35,629 nt of DNA from an uncultured Clostridia bacterium (GTDB taxonomy: Bacteria > Bacillota > Clostridia > Christensenellales > Borkfalkiaceae), in assembly GCA_944367415.1 (NCBI GenBank), contig CALVWN010000003.1, positions 1 to 35,629 on the forward strand, in the 5' to 3' direction. The notes under the pieces were generated by a model. That model saw only the letters and a program-made list of their open reading frames with translations. It ran no database searches and was not told where the DNA came from. The stretch's first letter is position 1. Every line of letters begins with the position of its first letter. Of this stretch, positions 6,534 through 15,124 are shown piece by piece. Made by a program: the position numbers and the translations under genes.

Positions 6534-8283
6534 AAAAGACGCCCCCAAGACGGGGCGCAGGGCGGTGTTCTTCCGCCTCATCCGCTATTATCTCCGCTAC
6601 AAGTGGGGCTTGGCGGCGGCGTTTTTCCTCATGGTCGGGAGCAACCTCTTTGCGCTGCTCGGGCCGTGGCTGTCGGGCGAGGCGGTCGATGCCATCGCCG
6701 CGGAGGGCGGCGTCGACTTTGCCGCCGTCGGCACATACTGCCTGTATATGGCGATCTTCTATGTCGCGTCGGCGCTTCTTTCCTACCTCCTGACGGCGGT
6801 CATGACGCTTTTATGCCAGCGCATCGTCCGCTCCATGCGGCAGGACGTGTTCGACAAGATCCTGCGCCTGCCCCTCTCCCTGTTCGACAGGATGCAGGCG
6901 GGCGACCTCATCAACCGCATCTCCTACGACATCGACACCGTCAACGCCTCTCTCTCCACAGACCTTCTGCAGGCGGCGACGAGCGTCATCACCGTCGTCG
7001 GGGCGTTCATCGGCATGATCGCCGTCTCCCCCGTCCTGCTCGCCGCGTTCTCCGTCACCATCCCCGTCTCCGTCCTCATCTCCTTAAAGCGCAGCCGCAA
7101 GATGCGCCCGCTCTTCCGCAGGCGCTCGGCAAAGCTCGCCGAGCTGAACGGCTTCTCCGAGGAGATGCTCACGGGGCTTTCAACCATCCGCGCCTACTGC
7201 CGCGAGGAGAGCATGATCGAAAAATTCCGCGCGCGCAACAAGGAGACGGTGGACACCTACTACGAGGCGGACTACTACGGCAGCCTCATCGGCCCCGCCG
7301 TCAACTTCGTCAACAACCTCGGCACCGTCATCATCAGCACGGCGGGCGCGTTTTTATACCTCTTCGATCTCATCCGCATCGGGAGCATCTCCTCCTTTCT
7401 GCTGTACGCGCGCCGCTTCTCCGGCCCCGTCAATGAGTTTGCCAATATCCTGGGCGAGATCCAGTCGGCGCTCGCCGCCGCGGAACGCGTGTTCCGTCTC
7501 ATCGACGCGCCCGAGGAAGCGCCCGATCCCGCGGACGCCGTCGAGGCGGAGAACGTGCGCGGCGAACTTGTCTTCCGCCATGTGCGCTTTTCCTACGACG
7601 AAAGCGGCGACGTCATCCATGACCTCTCCTTTGCGGCGCACCCCGGGCAGACGGTCGCCATCGTCGGGCCGACGGGCGCGGGCAAGACGACGCTCGTCAA
7701 CCTCATGATGCGCTTTTACGACCCGCAGGGAGGCACCATCACGCTGGACGGCGTCGACATCGGACAGTACACCCGAAAGAGCCTGCGCGCCGCCTTTACG
7801 ATGGTCTTGCAGGACACCTGGCTGTTCGAGGGGACGATCTATGAAAACCTCGCCTACGGCAGCGACGGCGCAACGCGCGAGGACGTCGAGCGCGTGGCAA
7901 GAGCGGCGCACCTCGACGTGTACATCCGCTCTCTTCCCGACGGGTACGAGACGCGCGTCACGGACGGCGGCGTCAACCTCTCGAAGGGGCAGAAACAGCT
8001 CATGACCATCGCCCGCGCCATGCTCTCCCCCGCGCGGATGCTCATTCTCGACGAGGCGACGAGCAACGTCGACACCCGCACCGAACTGCTCATCCGCGAC
8101 GCGATGCAGACGCTGCGCCGCGGCAGGACGTGCTTTGTCATCGCCCATCGCCTGACGACCATCCGCAATGCCGATCTCATCCTCGTCGTAAAGGACGGCG
8201 ACATCGTGGAGCGAGGCAGGCACGAGGAGCTTCTGGCGCGCGGCGGATTTTACACGCAGATCTACACCGCCCAGTTCGAATGA
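6523..8283 (+). CDS. heterodimeric ABC exporter subunit, catalytic half
   Basis: The 586-residue partner has a six-span domain (about 25-320) and an ATPase with Walker A GPTGAGKTT (382-390), Q430, Walker B MLILDE with catalytic Glu511, and switch His542 in IAHR. Its signature is LSKGQ (486-490) rather than LSGGQ. It therefore supplies the weak signature to the partner's degenerate site, while its own Walker motifs pair with the partner's good signature. One active and one inactive ATP site is expected for the pair. The start is ATG 6523, overlapping the previous gene by 11 nt. The stop codon abuts the stop of a convergent gene (TGATCA) with no terminator between them. Confidence 0.94.
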   Translation: MQHKKDAPKTGRRAVFFRLIRYYLRYKWGLAAAFFLMVGSNLFALLGPWLSGEAVDAIAAEGGVDFAAVGTYCLYMAIFYVASALLSYLLTAVMTLLCQRIVRSMRQDVFDKILRLPLSLFDRMQAGDLINRISYDIDTVNASLSTDLLQAATSVITVVGAFIGMIAVSPVLLAAFSVTIPVSVLISLKRSRKMRPLFRRRSAKLAELNGFSEEMLTGLSTIRAYCREESMIEKFRARNKETVDTYYEADYYGSLIGPAVNFVNNLGTVIISTAGAFLYLFDLIRIGSISSFLLYARRFSGPVNEFANILGEIQSALAAAERVFRLIDAPEEAPDPADAVEAENVRGELVFRHVRFSYDESGDVIHDLSFAAHPGQTVAIVGPTGAGKTTLVNLMMRFYDPQGGTITLDGVDIGQYTRKSLRAAFTMVLQDTWLFEGTIYENLAYGSDGATREDVERVARAAHLDVYIRSLPDGYETRVTDGGVNLSKGQKQLMTIARAMLSPARMLILDEATSNVDTRTELLIRDAMQTLRRGRTCFVIAHRLTTIRNADLILVVKDGDIVERGRHEELLARGGFYTQIYTAQFE

Positions 8284-8496
8284 TCACGGGCAGGGGCCGA
8301 TGCGGTATTCCTCCGAAGCGCCGCAATAGATCACGTCCGAGCCGTAGTGCTCGTTGAAATAGCCGCGCAGAAAGGCGATATAGCGGCGAAAGGTCGCGAC
8401 CGAAATACAATACTTTCCGCAGCACTCATTGATGCGGATGCCTCCACCTTCGCGGAGGACGTCATACAGTTCCAGCAAAATACCGCTCTTGTTCAT
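8284..8496 (-). CDS. small winged-helix/HTH protein
   Basis: The 70-residue protein is little more than one DNA-binding domain. LLELYDVLREGGGIRINECC is followed by a turn and CISVATFRRYIAFLRGYF, a recognition helix like the N-terminal HTH of DeoR- or WYL-type regulators, and then a short beta hairpin ending SEEYRIG. No ligand or WYL domain follows, so it is either a stand-alone mini-regulator or a remnant. The start is ATG 8496; AGGAG lies directly against it, which is closer than usual, and an in-frame stop lies a few codons upstream. The gene is convergent with the ABC exporter. Function and targets are unknown. Confidence 0.65.
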   Translation of the reverse strand: MNKSGILLELYDVLREGGGIRINECCGKYCISVATFRRYIAFLRGYFNEHYGSDVIYCGASEEYRIGPCP

Positions 8497-8672
8497 CTCC
8501 TGTCAGTTTCATAAAGCGCTTTGTTTCTCCCTTGTGAATTTGAGATCTCTTCGTTGCAACTGCCGTAAGTATATCATATTTTGCGACACTTGTGTTGAGC
8601 CTCGTTTTCCGAAACGGTCGCTTTTTTGGCTGAATTACAGGAAAAAACGGCTGAATTTACTTTTTTCATCCA
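8497..8672. other. intergenic region
   Basis: AT-rich spacer upstream of the small HTH gene. A TATACT-like -10 is visible on the minus strand near 8565-8575, but no convincing -35. A short direct repeat, GGCTGAATT, occurs near 8628 and 8649. I see no gene. Confidence 0.4.
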
Positions 8673-8712
8673 AAAAAACGGCGCGTCGGCTGTTGCCGAC
8701 GCGCCGTTTTTT
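8673..8712 (-). terminator. terminator of the membrane XRE gene
   Basis: AAAAAACGGCGCGTCGGC (8673-8690) and its exact complement (8695-8712) form an 18-bp stem with a TGTT loop. There are T runs on both strands, and it sits 3 nt past the stop codon. Confidence 0.9.
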
Positions 8713-8715
8713 CCC

Positions 8716-11700
8716 TCACGCCTGTTCCAGGCGGAAGGTCACGGTCACGCAATAGTTGACCTCCTCCGGGATGCTCACGCAGTATACGGTGTCCTCCTCG
8801 TACCGGCAGGAGATCCCGATCGGAACAGACTGAAAGACGGTATCTCCGACGGAGAAGGTCACGCCGCACGTCCTGTCGCCGAGCGGATAGCCCTGCAGGA
8901 CGCCGCCAGACGTCATGAGCCGCATCCGCCCGCTCCCCGCGGGCGGCCGGAAATAAAATTTTGTCGCAGTCTGCCACGAGAGCGTGACGGTGCGCTCTTC
9001 CTCCCACCCGAGCAGGGCGGGCGACGCAGAGCTGCTTCCGACGCCGGGCGCATCCGAGAACACCGCCCGAAGCACCGCTCCCTCCCGCTGCGGGATATAA
9101 AGGGGCGCGGCGAACTCCCCCGTCTGCGCGTCATACCAGCCGACAAAGCCCTCGCGATCGGGCACGGGAAGCGCCACCGCCTGCCCCGCAAGATACGTCG
9201 TCTCGCCGCCGCAATCGAGCGTGACGCCCGAATAGCCGTGCGAATAAGCCACCGTCGCCCCGTTCGCCCAGCCCTCCGTGAATGCCGCCTCCTCGCTGGT
9301 GAGCGCGGTATAGACGGCGACATCGCCGGGACTGCCGCCGAGCGGACAAAAGGCGTTTGCCCCGATCTCGGTGACGCCCGACGGCAGGGAAATCTGCGCC
9401 GCATACAGCGTGTTGACGCCGAGCGCGCTGCCGCCGATCTCGCGAAGAGATGCGGGCAGGATGAGTCCGCGCAGGTATGCGCTCGAGAACGCGCCGCCGC
9501 CCAGGCGCACAAGGCCCTCGGGGAGCGTGACGATATTTTCAATATGCGCGAACTGAAACGCACAGTCCTTGATCTCGGCGAGGGCGCTCCCGGGTGCGAA
9601 CCCGATCGAGACGTATGCCGCGAAAAAACATTCCTCTCCGATCTCCTGCACGCGCGCGGGAATGACGATCGGCTCGGCGACGGAAGTCTCATAGAAAGTG
9701 CGCTCCCCGAGCGAGAGCAGCGTCTCGGGAAGGGTCACGCTGCGCAGGCGAAAGAGGGTGTTTTCCGCTTCTGCGGGCGCGAGCGTTCCGCGGGTCGCAA
9801 CGACGGGCAGACCGTCGATATAGGCGGGCAGGACGAGATCGACGTTCTCCCCGAACGCACCCGTATAGCCCGTGATCGTGACGGACGCCTGTCCCTTTTC
9901 ATAGAGAAAGTTGTCCGCGCTGCCGACGGTGACGATCTCCTGCCAGACGGCATAGAGCGTGAGCGCCGTCTCCCGCTCCGTGGGCGTCGCGGTATAATAT
10001 GTCCCCGAGCCGTCCGGACGGTCGTTCCAGCCCAGAAAGAGATAGCCGTAGCGCTCGGGCGCATGGAGCATGATCGCCTGTCCGTACCCCACCTTTGCAG
10101 GGTTCTCCTCGGACAGCGTTCCGCCGCTTAAGACATATTCCACCGTGTAGGTGAGCCCCGCTTCACGGTACTGCGCCGTGAGCGTCAGATCGTCGACGTT
10201 GGTGACGTCAATCATCGTGTAGCGCGTTCCTGCCTCGTCATACCAGCCGAGGAACTCGAACCCCGCCCGCACGCAGTCGGGAAGAGGGAACGTATCGCCG
10301 AAGAAGAGCGCGAAGGTCTGCTCGGAGAGCTGTTCCCCGTCCGCCTCCATCGTGCCGCCCGCTCCGATGAGGCGGACGGTATACTCCACGGGCGCAAAGC
10401 GCGCATAGAGCGTCGAGAGCGAGAGCACGTTTTCGGGCGTGATCTGCCCGACCGGCTCGCCCCCCTCGGGCGCATCGTACCAGCCGAGAAAGGTGTGTCC
10501 GTATTTGAAGGCGGGCGCCAGCGTGACGCTCTCGCCGTAGGTGATATAGTTGGGATTGCCCGTCTCGCCGTACCCGCCGCCGTTCAATTCGTAGCGGACG
10601 GTGTAGATTTTGGGCGACCAGACCGCATACAGCGTGAGATCGCCCGCAACGCCCGAGAGCCGCTCGTACCACGTTCCCGAGCCGTCCGCGCAGTCGTTCC
10701 AGCCGACAAAGTCATAGCCCGTGCGCCGCGCATCCGAGAGCACACAGACCTCCCCCGCCCCGACGGATGCGGGGTTGCCCTCGGGAAGGTCGCCGCCGCA
10801 CGCCTCATACCGCACCGACCAGCGCGCGCCGCTCTCCTGCCAGAGCGCATAGAGCGTGAGATTGCGCGCGTCCGCGCCGCCCACGCTCGTCACGCGATTG
10901 CCCCCTTCGGGCGCGTCGTACCAGCCGAGAAAGAGATACCCCAGGCGCGTCGGCTCCGCGAGCACGACCTCCTCCGCACGCGTCACGGCGGCGGGATTTC
11001 CCTCCGACAGGATGCCGCCGCCCAATTCGTAGCGGACGGTATAGACGTCGTCGCTCCAGCGGGCGTACAGCGTCACGTCCTCCGCCGTGCAGGAGATGCT
11101 CCCGACGGGTTCTCCCGCATAGTCGGGCGTGAGATACCAGCCGAGGAACTGCGCGCCCTGCTTCTCGGGCGGGGAAAGGGTGATCGCGCCGCTCTCCATC
11201 GTCAGGACATCCTGCGGCGCGTCCGTGAAACAGCCGCCGTTCAGCCAATAGTCGACGGCGTATTCGTGGGGCGCAAAGACCGCCGTGAACGAGGCATCCT
11301 CCTCGATGCAGACGGGAAAATCGACGAGCGCGCCGCTCTCGTCCGCATAGCCGACAAAGTCGTATCCCGTGCGGCTTGCAGGCGCGGGCGTGAACCAATC
11401 GGACGCGGTCACCTCATACGCCGCGCCGTCCACCGTCACGGTAAAGACGGGGCGGGCGGTGCCCAGCGCGCCGGGAAGGATGGCGGCGCAGACGATCGCC
11501 GAAACGCCGAGCACGGCGGCGCCGCCCAGCCAGGCAAACGAGATGCGCCTGCGGCGGCGCGCCTCGACGGGCGTCTCGGTGCGCACGTCGCCGATCGCAA
11601 AATACAGTTTGGAGACGGGGAGCGAAAAATGCTCCGCGAGCACCGCGAGCTGTCCGACGTCGGGGCAGGTGACGCCGCGCTCCCACTTGGAAACGGTGTC

Positions 11701-12021
11701 CGCCGCCGTCGAAAACAGGGCGGCAATGTCCTCCTGATGCTCCCCGCGCGCCCTGCGCAGTTCGGAGAGCGCCTTGCCGAAGGCGGCGGCGTCGAACGTG
11801 CCCGAGAAGGTCTCCTCCCCCTCCGCACCGCCGACGAGCCGCTCCAGCGTGACGCCGAGCGCGGCGCTCAGATCGCCGAGCTGGGAGATGTCCGGCTCGG
11901 TGATCCCGCGCTCCCACTTGGAGACCGTCTGCAAGTGGACGTTGAGGCGCTCCGCGAGCGCGGACTGCGTCAGCCCCGCCCCCTTCCGCAATTCTTTCAA
12001 ACGTTCCGCAAATGCCGCCAT
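8716..12021 (-). CDS. membrane-spanning XRE regulator with InlB-type and BspA-type outer repeats
   Basis: This 1101-residue protein joins domains rarely seen together. Residues 4-60 and 78-140 are two XRE helix-turn-helix domains, each with TVSKWERG. A basic stretch (ARRRRR, 154-159) precedes one hydrophobic span at about 162-184, placing the DNA-binding part inside and the rest outside. Outside are six regular InlB B-repeats of about 70 residues (251-694; pattern YTVRYELNGG...GYxFLGWYD...LTLYAxW), a worn copy before them and another near 930-990. Leucine-rich BspA-like repeats (about 725-905) and a C-terminal beta-rich region complete it. I start at ATG 12021: GAGGA is 7 nt upstream, and the promoter lies just before it. 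It may be a one-piece receptor-regulator that senses surface contact or ligand; this is inference. No sortase motif is seen. Confidence 0.88.
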   Translation of the reverse strand: MAAFAERLKELRKGAGLTQSALAERLNVHLQTVSKWERGITEPDISQLGDLSAALGVTLERLVGGAEGEETFSGTFDAAAFGKALSELRRARGEHQEDIAALFSTAADTVSKWERGVTCPDVGQLAVLAEHFSLPVSKLYFAIGDVRTETPVEARRRRRISFAWLGGAAVLGVSAIVCAAILPGALGTARPVFTVTVDGAAYEVTASDWFTPAPASRTGYDFVGYADESGALVDFPVCIEEDASFTAVFAPHEYAVDYWLNGGCFTDAPQDVLTMESGAITLSPPEKQGAQFLGWYLTPDYAGEPVGSISCTAEDVTLYARWSDDVYTVRYELGGGILSEGNPAAVTRAEEVVLAEPTRLGYLFLGWYDAPEGGNRVTSVGGADARNLTLYALWQESGARWSVRYEACGGDLPEGNPASVGAGEVCVLSDARRTGYDFVGWNDCADGSGTWYERLSGVAGDLTLYAVWSPKIYTVRYELNGGGYGETGNPNYITYGESVTLAPAFKYGHTFLGWYDAPEGGEPVGQITPENVLSLSTLYARFAPVEYTVRLIGAGGTMEADGEQLSEQTFALFFGDTFPLPDCVRAGFEFLGWYDEAGTRYTMIDVTNVDDLTLTAQYREAGLTYTVEYVLSGGTLSEENPAKVGYGQAIMLHAPERYGYLFLGWNDRPDGSGTYYTATPTERETALTLYAVWQEIVTVGSADNFLYEKGQASVTITGYTGAFGENVDLVLPAYIDGLPVVATRGTLAPAEAENTLFRLRSVTLPETLLSLGERTFYETSVAEPIVIPARVQEIGEECFFAAYVSIGFAPGSALAEIKDCAFQFAHIENIVTLPEGLVRLGGGAFSSAYLRGLILPASLREIGGSALGVNTLYAAQISLPSGVTEIGANAFCPLGGSPGDVAVYTALTSEEAAFTEGWANGATVAYSHGYSGVTLDCGGETTYLAGQAVALPVPDREGFVGWYDAQTGEFAAPLYIPQREGAVLRAVFSDAPGVGSSSASPALLGWEEERTVTLSWQTATKFYFRPPAGSGRMRLMTSGGVLQGYPLGDRTCGVTFSVGDTVFQSVPIGISCRYEEDTVYCVSIPEEVNYCVTVTFRLEQA

Positions 12022-12050
12022 AGCACGTTCCTCTTCTGTAAGATAGAACA

Positions 12051-12079
12051 AGTATATCACATTTTACCCGATTTGACAA
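12051..12079 (-). promoter_or_regulatory. promoter of the membrane XRE gene
   Basis: On the minus strand TTGTCA (12079-12074) and TATACT (12056-12051) are 17 bp apart. Transcription would begin near 12044, which excludes an in-frame GTG at 12060 as the start. Confidence 0.75.
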
Positions 12080-12086
12080 CCGATCA

Positions 12087-12120
12087 AAAACAAGAGGGAG
12101 CGGACATTGTCCGCTCCCTC
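12087..12120 (-). terminator. terminator of the glycan operon
   Basis: GAGGGAGCGGAC (12094-12105) pairs perfectly with 12109-12120; read on the minus strand the stem is followed by TTGTTTTTG. It lies 26 nt after the GH43 stop. Confidence 0.8.
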
Positions 12121-12145
12121 CCGGAAACAGCGCCCCCGATCGTTC

Positions 12146-12976
12146 TCAAGCAAGGTCGTAAATATGAAGCCGTTCGTCGGGGGACGTGTTTGGCTGATGA
12201 AAGACGATCTTTTCCGCGCCCGTCTTGTCGCGAAAGACCATCGAGTGACCGCCGTCGCGGTCAAAGACAAGGGTATCAAAGGTATAGTCGCCGCACACGT
12301 TGTCCGCGACGCTGCGCGCGATGCAGTACCCGTTTCCGGTGAAGGTCGACCAGTACAGTTCGATGCGCCCCTTTCTGCGCACGGCGAACGGCCCCTCGGC
12401 GACGTACCCGGTATGCTCCCCGTTGTTGATGGGAACGGAGAAGCCGCAGTATTTTCCGCTGACGATGCGGCGCGGGCGCGAGACCAATTTGGTGAGGTCG
12501 TCCGCGAGGCGGGCAACGTACAGCGCGCCGTCGCCGTCTCCCGTGACGGGATCCACCCATTCGTTGGAAAAGATCAGGTACGGCACGCCGTCCTCCTGAA
12601 AGAGGGTAGCGTCGAGGCACATCCAGCCGGGCGGGGTGATATACTCCCCCGTCAGCGGCAGGAACGGCCCGCGCACGCTGTCGGAGACGAGGATCATGCT
12701 CCCCCGCCGCCATGCGTCGCACCAGAGCGAGACGATGAGATAGTATTTTTCGCCGAAGCGGTGCAGCTCGGGCGCCCAAAGCTGGCGGAAGCCGTCAAGC
12801 ACCCCTTCCCCGACCAGCACGCCCGCAGGCGAAAACTCGATCAGATCGTCCGACGTGTAGAGCGTAAAGTTGCTCCCCTTGTTCCAGCAGTCGCTGCCCG
12901 TCGTCCCGAGCAGATAATAGGTATCCCCTTCGAGACAGATGAAGGGATCGCGGATATGGATGTCACTCGCACGCAT
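12146..12976 (-). CDS. glycoside hydrolase family 43-type protein
   Basis: The 276-residue protein looks like a single five-bladed beta-propeller of GH43, whose members remove arabinose, xylose or galactose units from plant glycans. Likely catalytic residues: base Asp10 in HIRDPF, pKa-tuning Asp122 in MCLDATLF and acid Glu194 in YVAEGPF; the propeller histidine is probably His244 in GGHSMVF. There is no signal peptide, so it acts in the cytosol on imported oligosaccharides. The start is ATG 12976, with AGGAGG 6 nt upstream; it overlaps the end of the GH36 gene by 14 nt. It is the last gene of the operon. At about 276 residues it is short for the family, and the exact sugar cannot be told from sequence. 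Confidence 0.85.
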   Translation of the reverse strand: MRASDIHIRDPFICLEGDTYYLLGTTGSDCWNKGSNFTLYTSDDLIEFSPAGVLVGEGVLDGFRQLWAPELHRFGEKYYLIVSLWCDAWRRGSMILVSDSVRGPFLPLTGEYITPPGWMCLDATLFQEDGVPYLIFSNEWVDPVTGDGDGALYVARLADDLTKLVSRPRRIVSGKYCGFSVPINNGEHTGYVAEGPFAVRRKGRIELYWSTFTGNGYCIARSVADNVCGDYTFDTLVFDRDGGHSMVFRDKTGAEKIVFHQPNTSPDERLHIYDLA

Positions 12977-15107
12977 AGCCGCCCTCCTGCGCCGTCTGTT
13001 CGAGGCGGAGCACGCATCCCCAAAGCGGGCACTGCCCCGCCGTAAAGCGCAGCACGCCGTCGCACACCGAAGCGTCGGCGGGCGCATGGAACGCATCCTT
13101 GATCCGGCAGCGCCCCACTTCGATCTCAAAGCGGGCGCGCGGCGCCTCGATGGCATAGGCGTACACGAGTTTTTCGCGCCCGTCCGCCGATTCGCGGATG
13201 AGATAGGTGCGGCCGCGGCCGTCGAAATAGGAGCCGATGTCGCCGTCCTCGATCGCCGTCGTCACGCCGTCGCGGATGACGGGAACGATGGAGCGGTAGA
13301 ATGCGACGGACGCCTCGAGCGCCTGGCCGATCTCCTGCGTGCGATCGGAGAGATCGCCCGAGAGACAATATCTGCCGAGCATCGCCTTCGCCGCCGTAAA
13401 ACACACGTCCTCCAGAGAGTAGTCGCTGCGCATGGTCGCCCAGATCTGCATTTTGCGGGGCGGGAGAAAGCGGTGCAGATTGCACGCGACGTTGACGCCG
13501 CTCGCGTTCTCGTGCGCATCCGAGAAGGAGACCATGTCCGCAAGCTGCAGAAAGCGCGGCTCGTGGCGCATCCCGCCCGAGGAACAGATCTCCAATACGA
13601 GATCGGGCAGCGCGTGCTTCAGCTCCTCGTAGAAGGCGAGCACTCCCTCCATGTGGTCGCGCAGCGCAGCGCCGTAGCTCTCCGCACCGTCTGCGCCCAG
13701 GCCGACGTTCTCGTTGTAGTCCACCTTGAGATAGCCGATGCGGTTGCGCCGCAGGTTGCCGATGACCTTCTCGCGCAGATATTCATGCACTTCCGGTTTG
13801 CGGAAGTCGAGAAAGGCGCGCCCGCGGTGATCGATGATCTTGCCGTCGTATGTAAGCAGATACTCGGGATGTTCGCGGTACACGTCGCTCCCGACGCTGA
13901 CGCCCTCGAACTCGTACCAAAGCCCCAGCTGCATCCCTGCGGCGCGCACCTCGTCGCTGAACGCGCGCAGCCCGTCCGGGAAGACGTTCTCGTCACATTC
14001 CCAGTCGCCGATCACGCGCGTCGCGTCGCCGTAGCGGGCGCGGAACCAGCCGTCATCCATGACAAAGTAACGGCAGCCGAGCTTCTGCGCGACGGGGATC
14101 ATCTTGCGGAGCTTGTCGAGGTCGGGCGCGCCCCACGAGTAGCAGAACTCGTTGCATAATACGGGCAGGTCTTCCTCCGCCCGCTTGCAGGCGGCGTGGC
14201 CGTCGTAGGCGGGAATGAGCCGGCTGCAAGCCTCGTTCAGCCCGCCGCGCACGACGGTGAAGTACGCCTTGTCCGAGCGGAGCGTCTCCCCCTTTCTGAG
14301 CGTCCTGCGCCAATGGGCGGTGAGGAAATCTCCCATGCCGCCGCCCACGGAGATGCTGCCGTTGCGGAATACCGTCTCGATCACCCACGAGGCGGGCGCC
14401 TCGATGGCCGCCGCCCAGCAGATGCCCTGCGCCCTGTCCTCCACGGCGACGAAGGGAAGCTGTCCGCGCGCGGGCATCGTTCCCGTCTGGCTCCACTTCT
14501 CCGTGCGGATGCCCAGTCCCGACCACGACGGCTCGAATGCCAGCCTGTCCGTCGTGACCGAGCCGAGTTTTCCCTCGCCGCTCCAATTGCTGATGAGTTT
14601 GTGCAGCACGATGTCGTGCGCGTCCTGAAAGCGCCCGAAGGGAGAAATGCAGGAGAGATTGAAGCTCGGGAGCGCCTCGACGGTGACCGTCTCCCCTCTG
14701 TTCTCGAGTTCGTTGTACGCCTCGATCGCGCACCCGCCCTCCGCGAGACGCAGATGCTGCGTGGCGATCAGCCCCGTCCCGTTTTCAAACCGGGAGACGA
14801 GCTGCACGCCGCCATCCGCGCGGGAGAGCGTCTGGGAGACGAGCCGCAGCGCATATGCCGTGTCGGCGTTGCGCAGCGTCGTTCCCGACGTGAAATCGCG
14901 GGAGAAGCCGTCGCCCGAGAGCGCGACGTGCATCATCGGCTCGTTGTCGATGCGCGCGCCCAACGGGCTGATGCCCGCGAGTTTTTCCGCGTTCACCTCG
15001 CCCTCGCTGCCGCGCGGAACGAGGAGAAACTGCGTCGTGTCCTCAATGGTCGCAAAGATGCCGACCATATCTCCGAATACAAATTCTTTCTTCTTGATAT
15101 CTACCAT
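12963..15107 (-). CDS. alpha-galactosidase, glycoside hydrolase family 36
   Basis: The 714-residue enzyme has the GH36 layout: an N-terminal beta-supersandwich (about 1-310), a TIM barrel (about 315-620) and a C-terminal beta domain. Key motifs are YFVMDDGWF (347-355), nucleophile Asp463 in YLKVDYNENVG, ICSSGGMRHEP (507-517) and acid/base Asp530 in MVSFSDAHEN. It releases terminal alpha-linked galactose from oligosaccharides by a retaining mechanism. No signal peptide is present, so it works in the cytosol after import. The start is ATG 15107, with only a weak AAGG site and 17 nt after the permease stop, so it probably depends on coupling. Some GH36 members act on alpha-N-acetylgalactosamine, so specificity is not certain. 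Confidence 0.92.
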   Translation of the reverse strand: MVDIKKKEFVFGDMVGIFATIEDTTQFLLVPRGSEGEVNAEKLAGISPLGARIDNEPMMHVALSGDGFSRDFTSGTTLRNADTAYALRLVSQTLSRADGGVQLVSRFENGTGLIATQHLRLAEGGCAIEAYNELENRGETVTVEALPSFNLSCISPFGRFQDAHDIVLHKLISNWSGEGKLGSVTTDRLAFEPSWSGLGIRTEKWSQTGTMPARGQLPFVAVEDRAQGICWAAAIEAPASWVIETVFRNGSISVGGGMGDFLTAHWRRTLRKGETLRSDKAYFTVVRGGLNEACSRLIPAYDGHAACKRAEEDLPVLCNEFCYSWGAPDLDKLRKMIPVAQKLGCRYFVMDDGWFRARYGDATRVIGDWECDENVFPDGLRAFSDEVRAAGMQLGLWYEFEGVSVGSDVYREHPEYLLTYDGKIIDHRGRAFLDFRKPEVHEYLREKVIGNLRRNRIGYLKVDYNENVGLGADGAESYGAALRDHMEGVLAFYEELKHALPDLVLEICSSGGMRHEPRFLQLADMVSFSDAHENASGVNVACNLHRFLPPRKMQIWATMRSDYSLEDVCFTAAKAMLGRYCLSGDLSDRTQEIGQALEASVAFYRSIVPVIRDGVTTAIEDGDIGSYFDGRGRTYLIRESADGREKLVYAYAIEAPRARFEIEVGRCRIKDAFHAPADASVCDGVLRFTAGQCPLWGCVLRLEQTAQEGGYACE

Positions 15108-15124
15108 GCCTTGCCGTCTGCCTT

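Noticed and set aside
4596-6581. Long minus-strand frame opposite the first ABC exporter gene
   Set aside because: It is a shadow frame of a well-supported ABC gene, with no recognisable domain.
9700-11400. InlB repeat DNA as a tandem nucleotide repeat
   Set aside because: The repeats are visible in the protein but have diverged at the DNA level, so recent DNA expansion is not supported.
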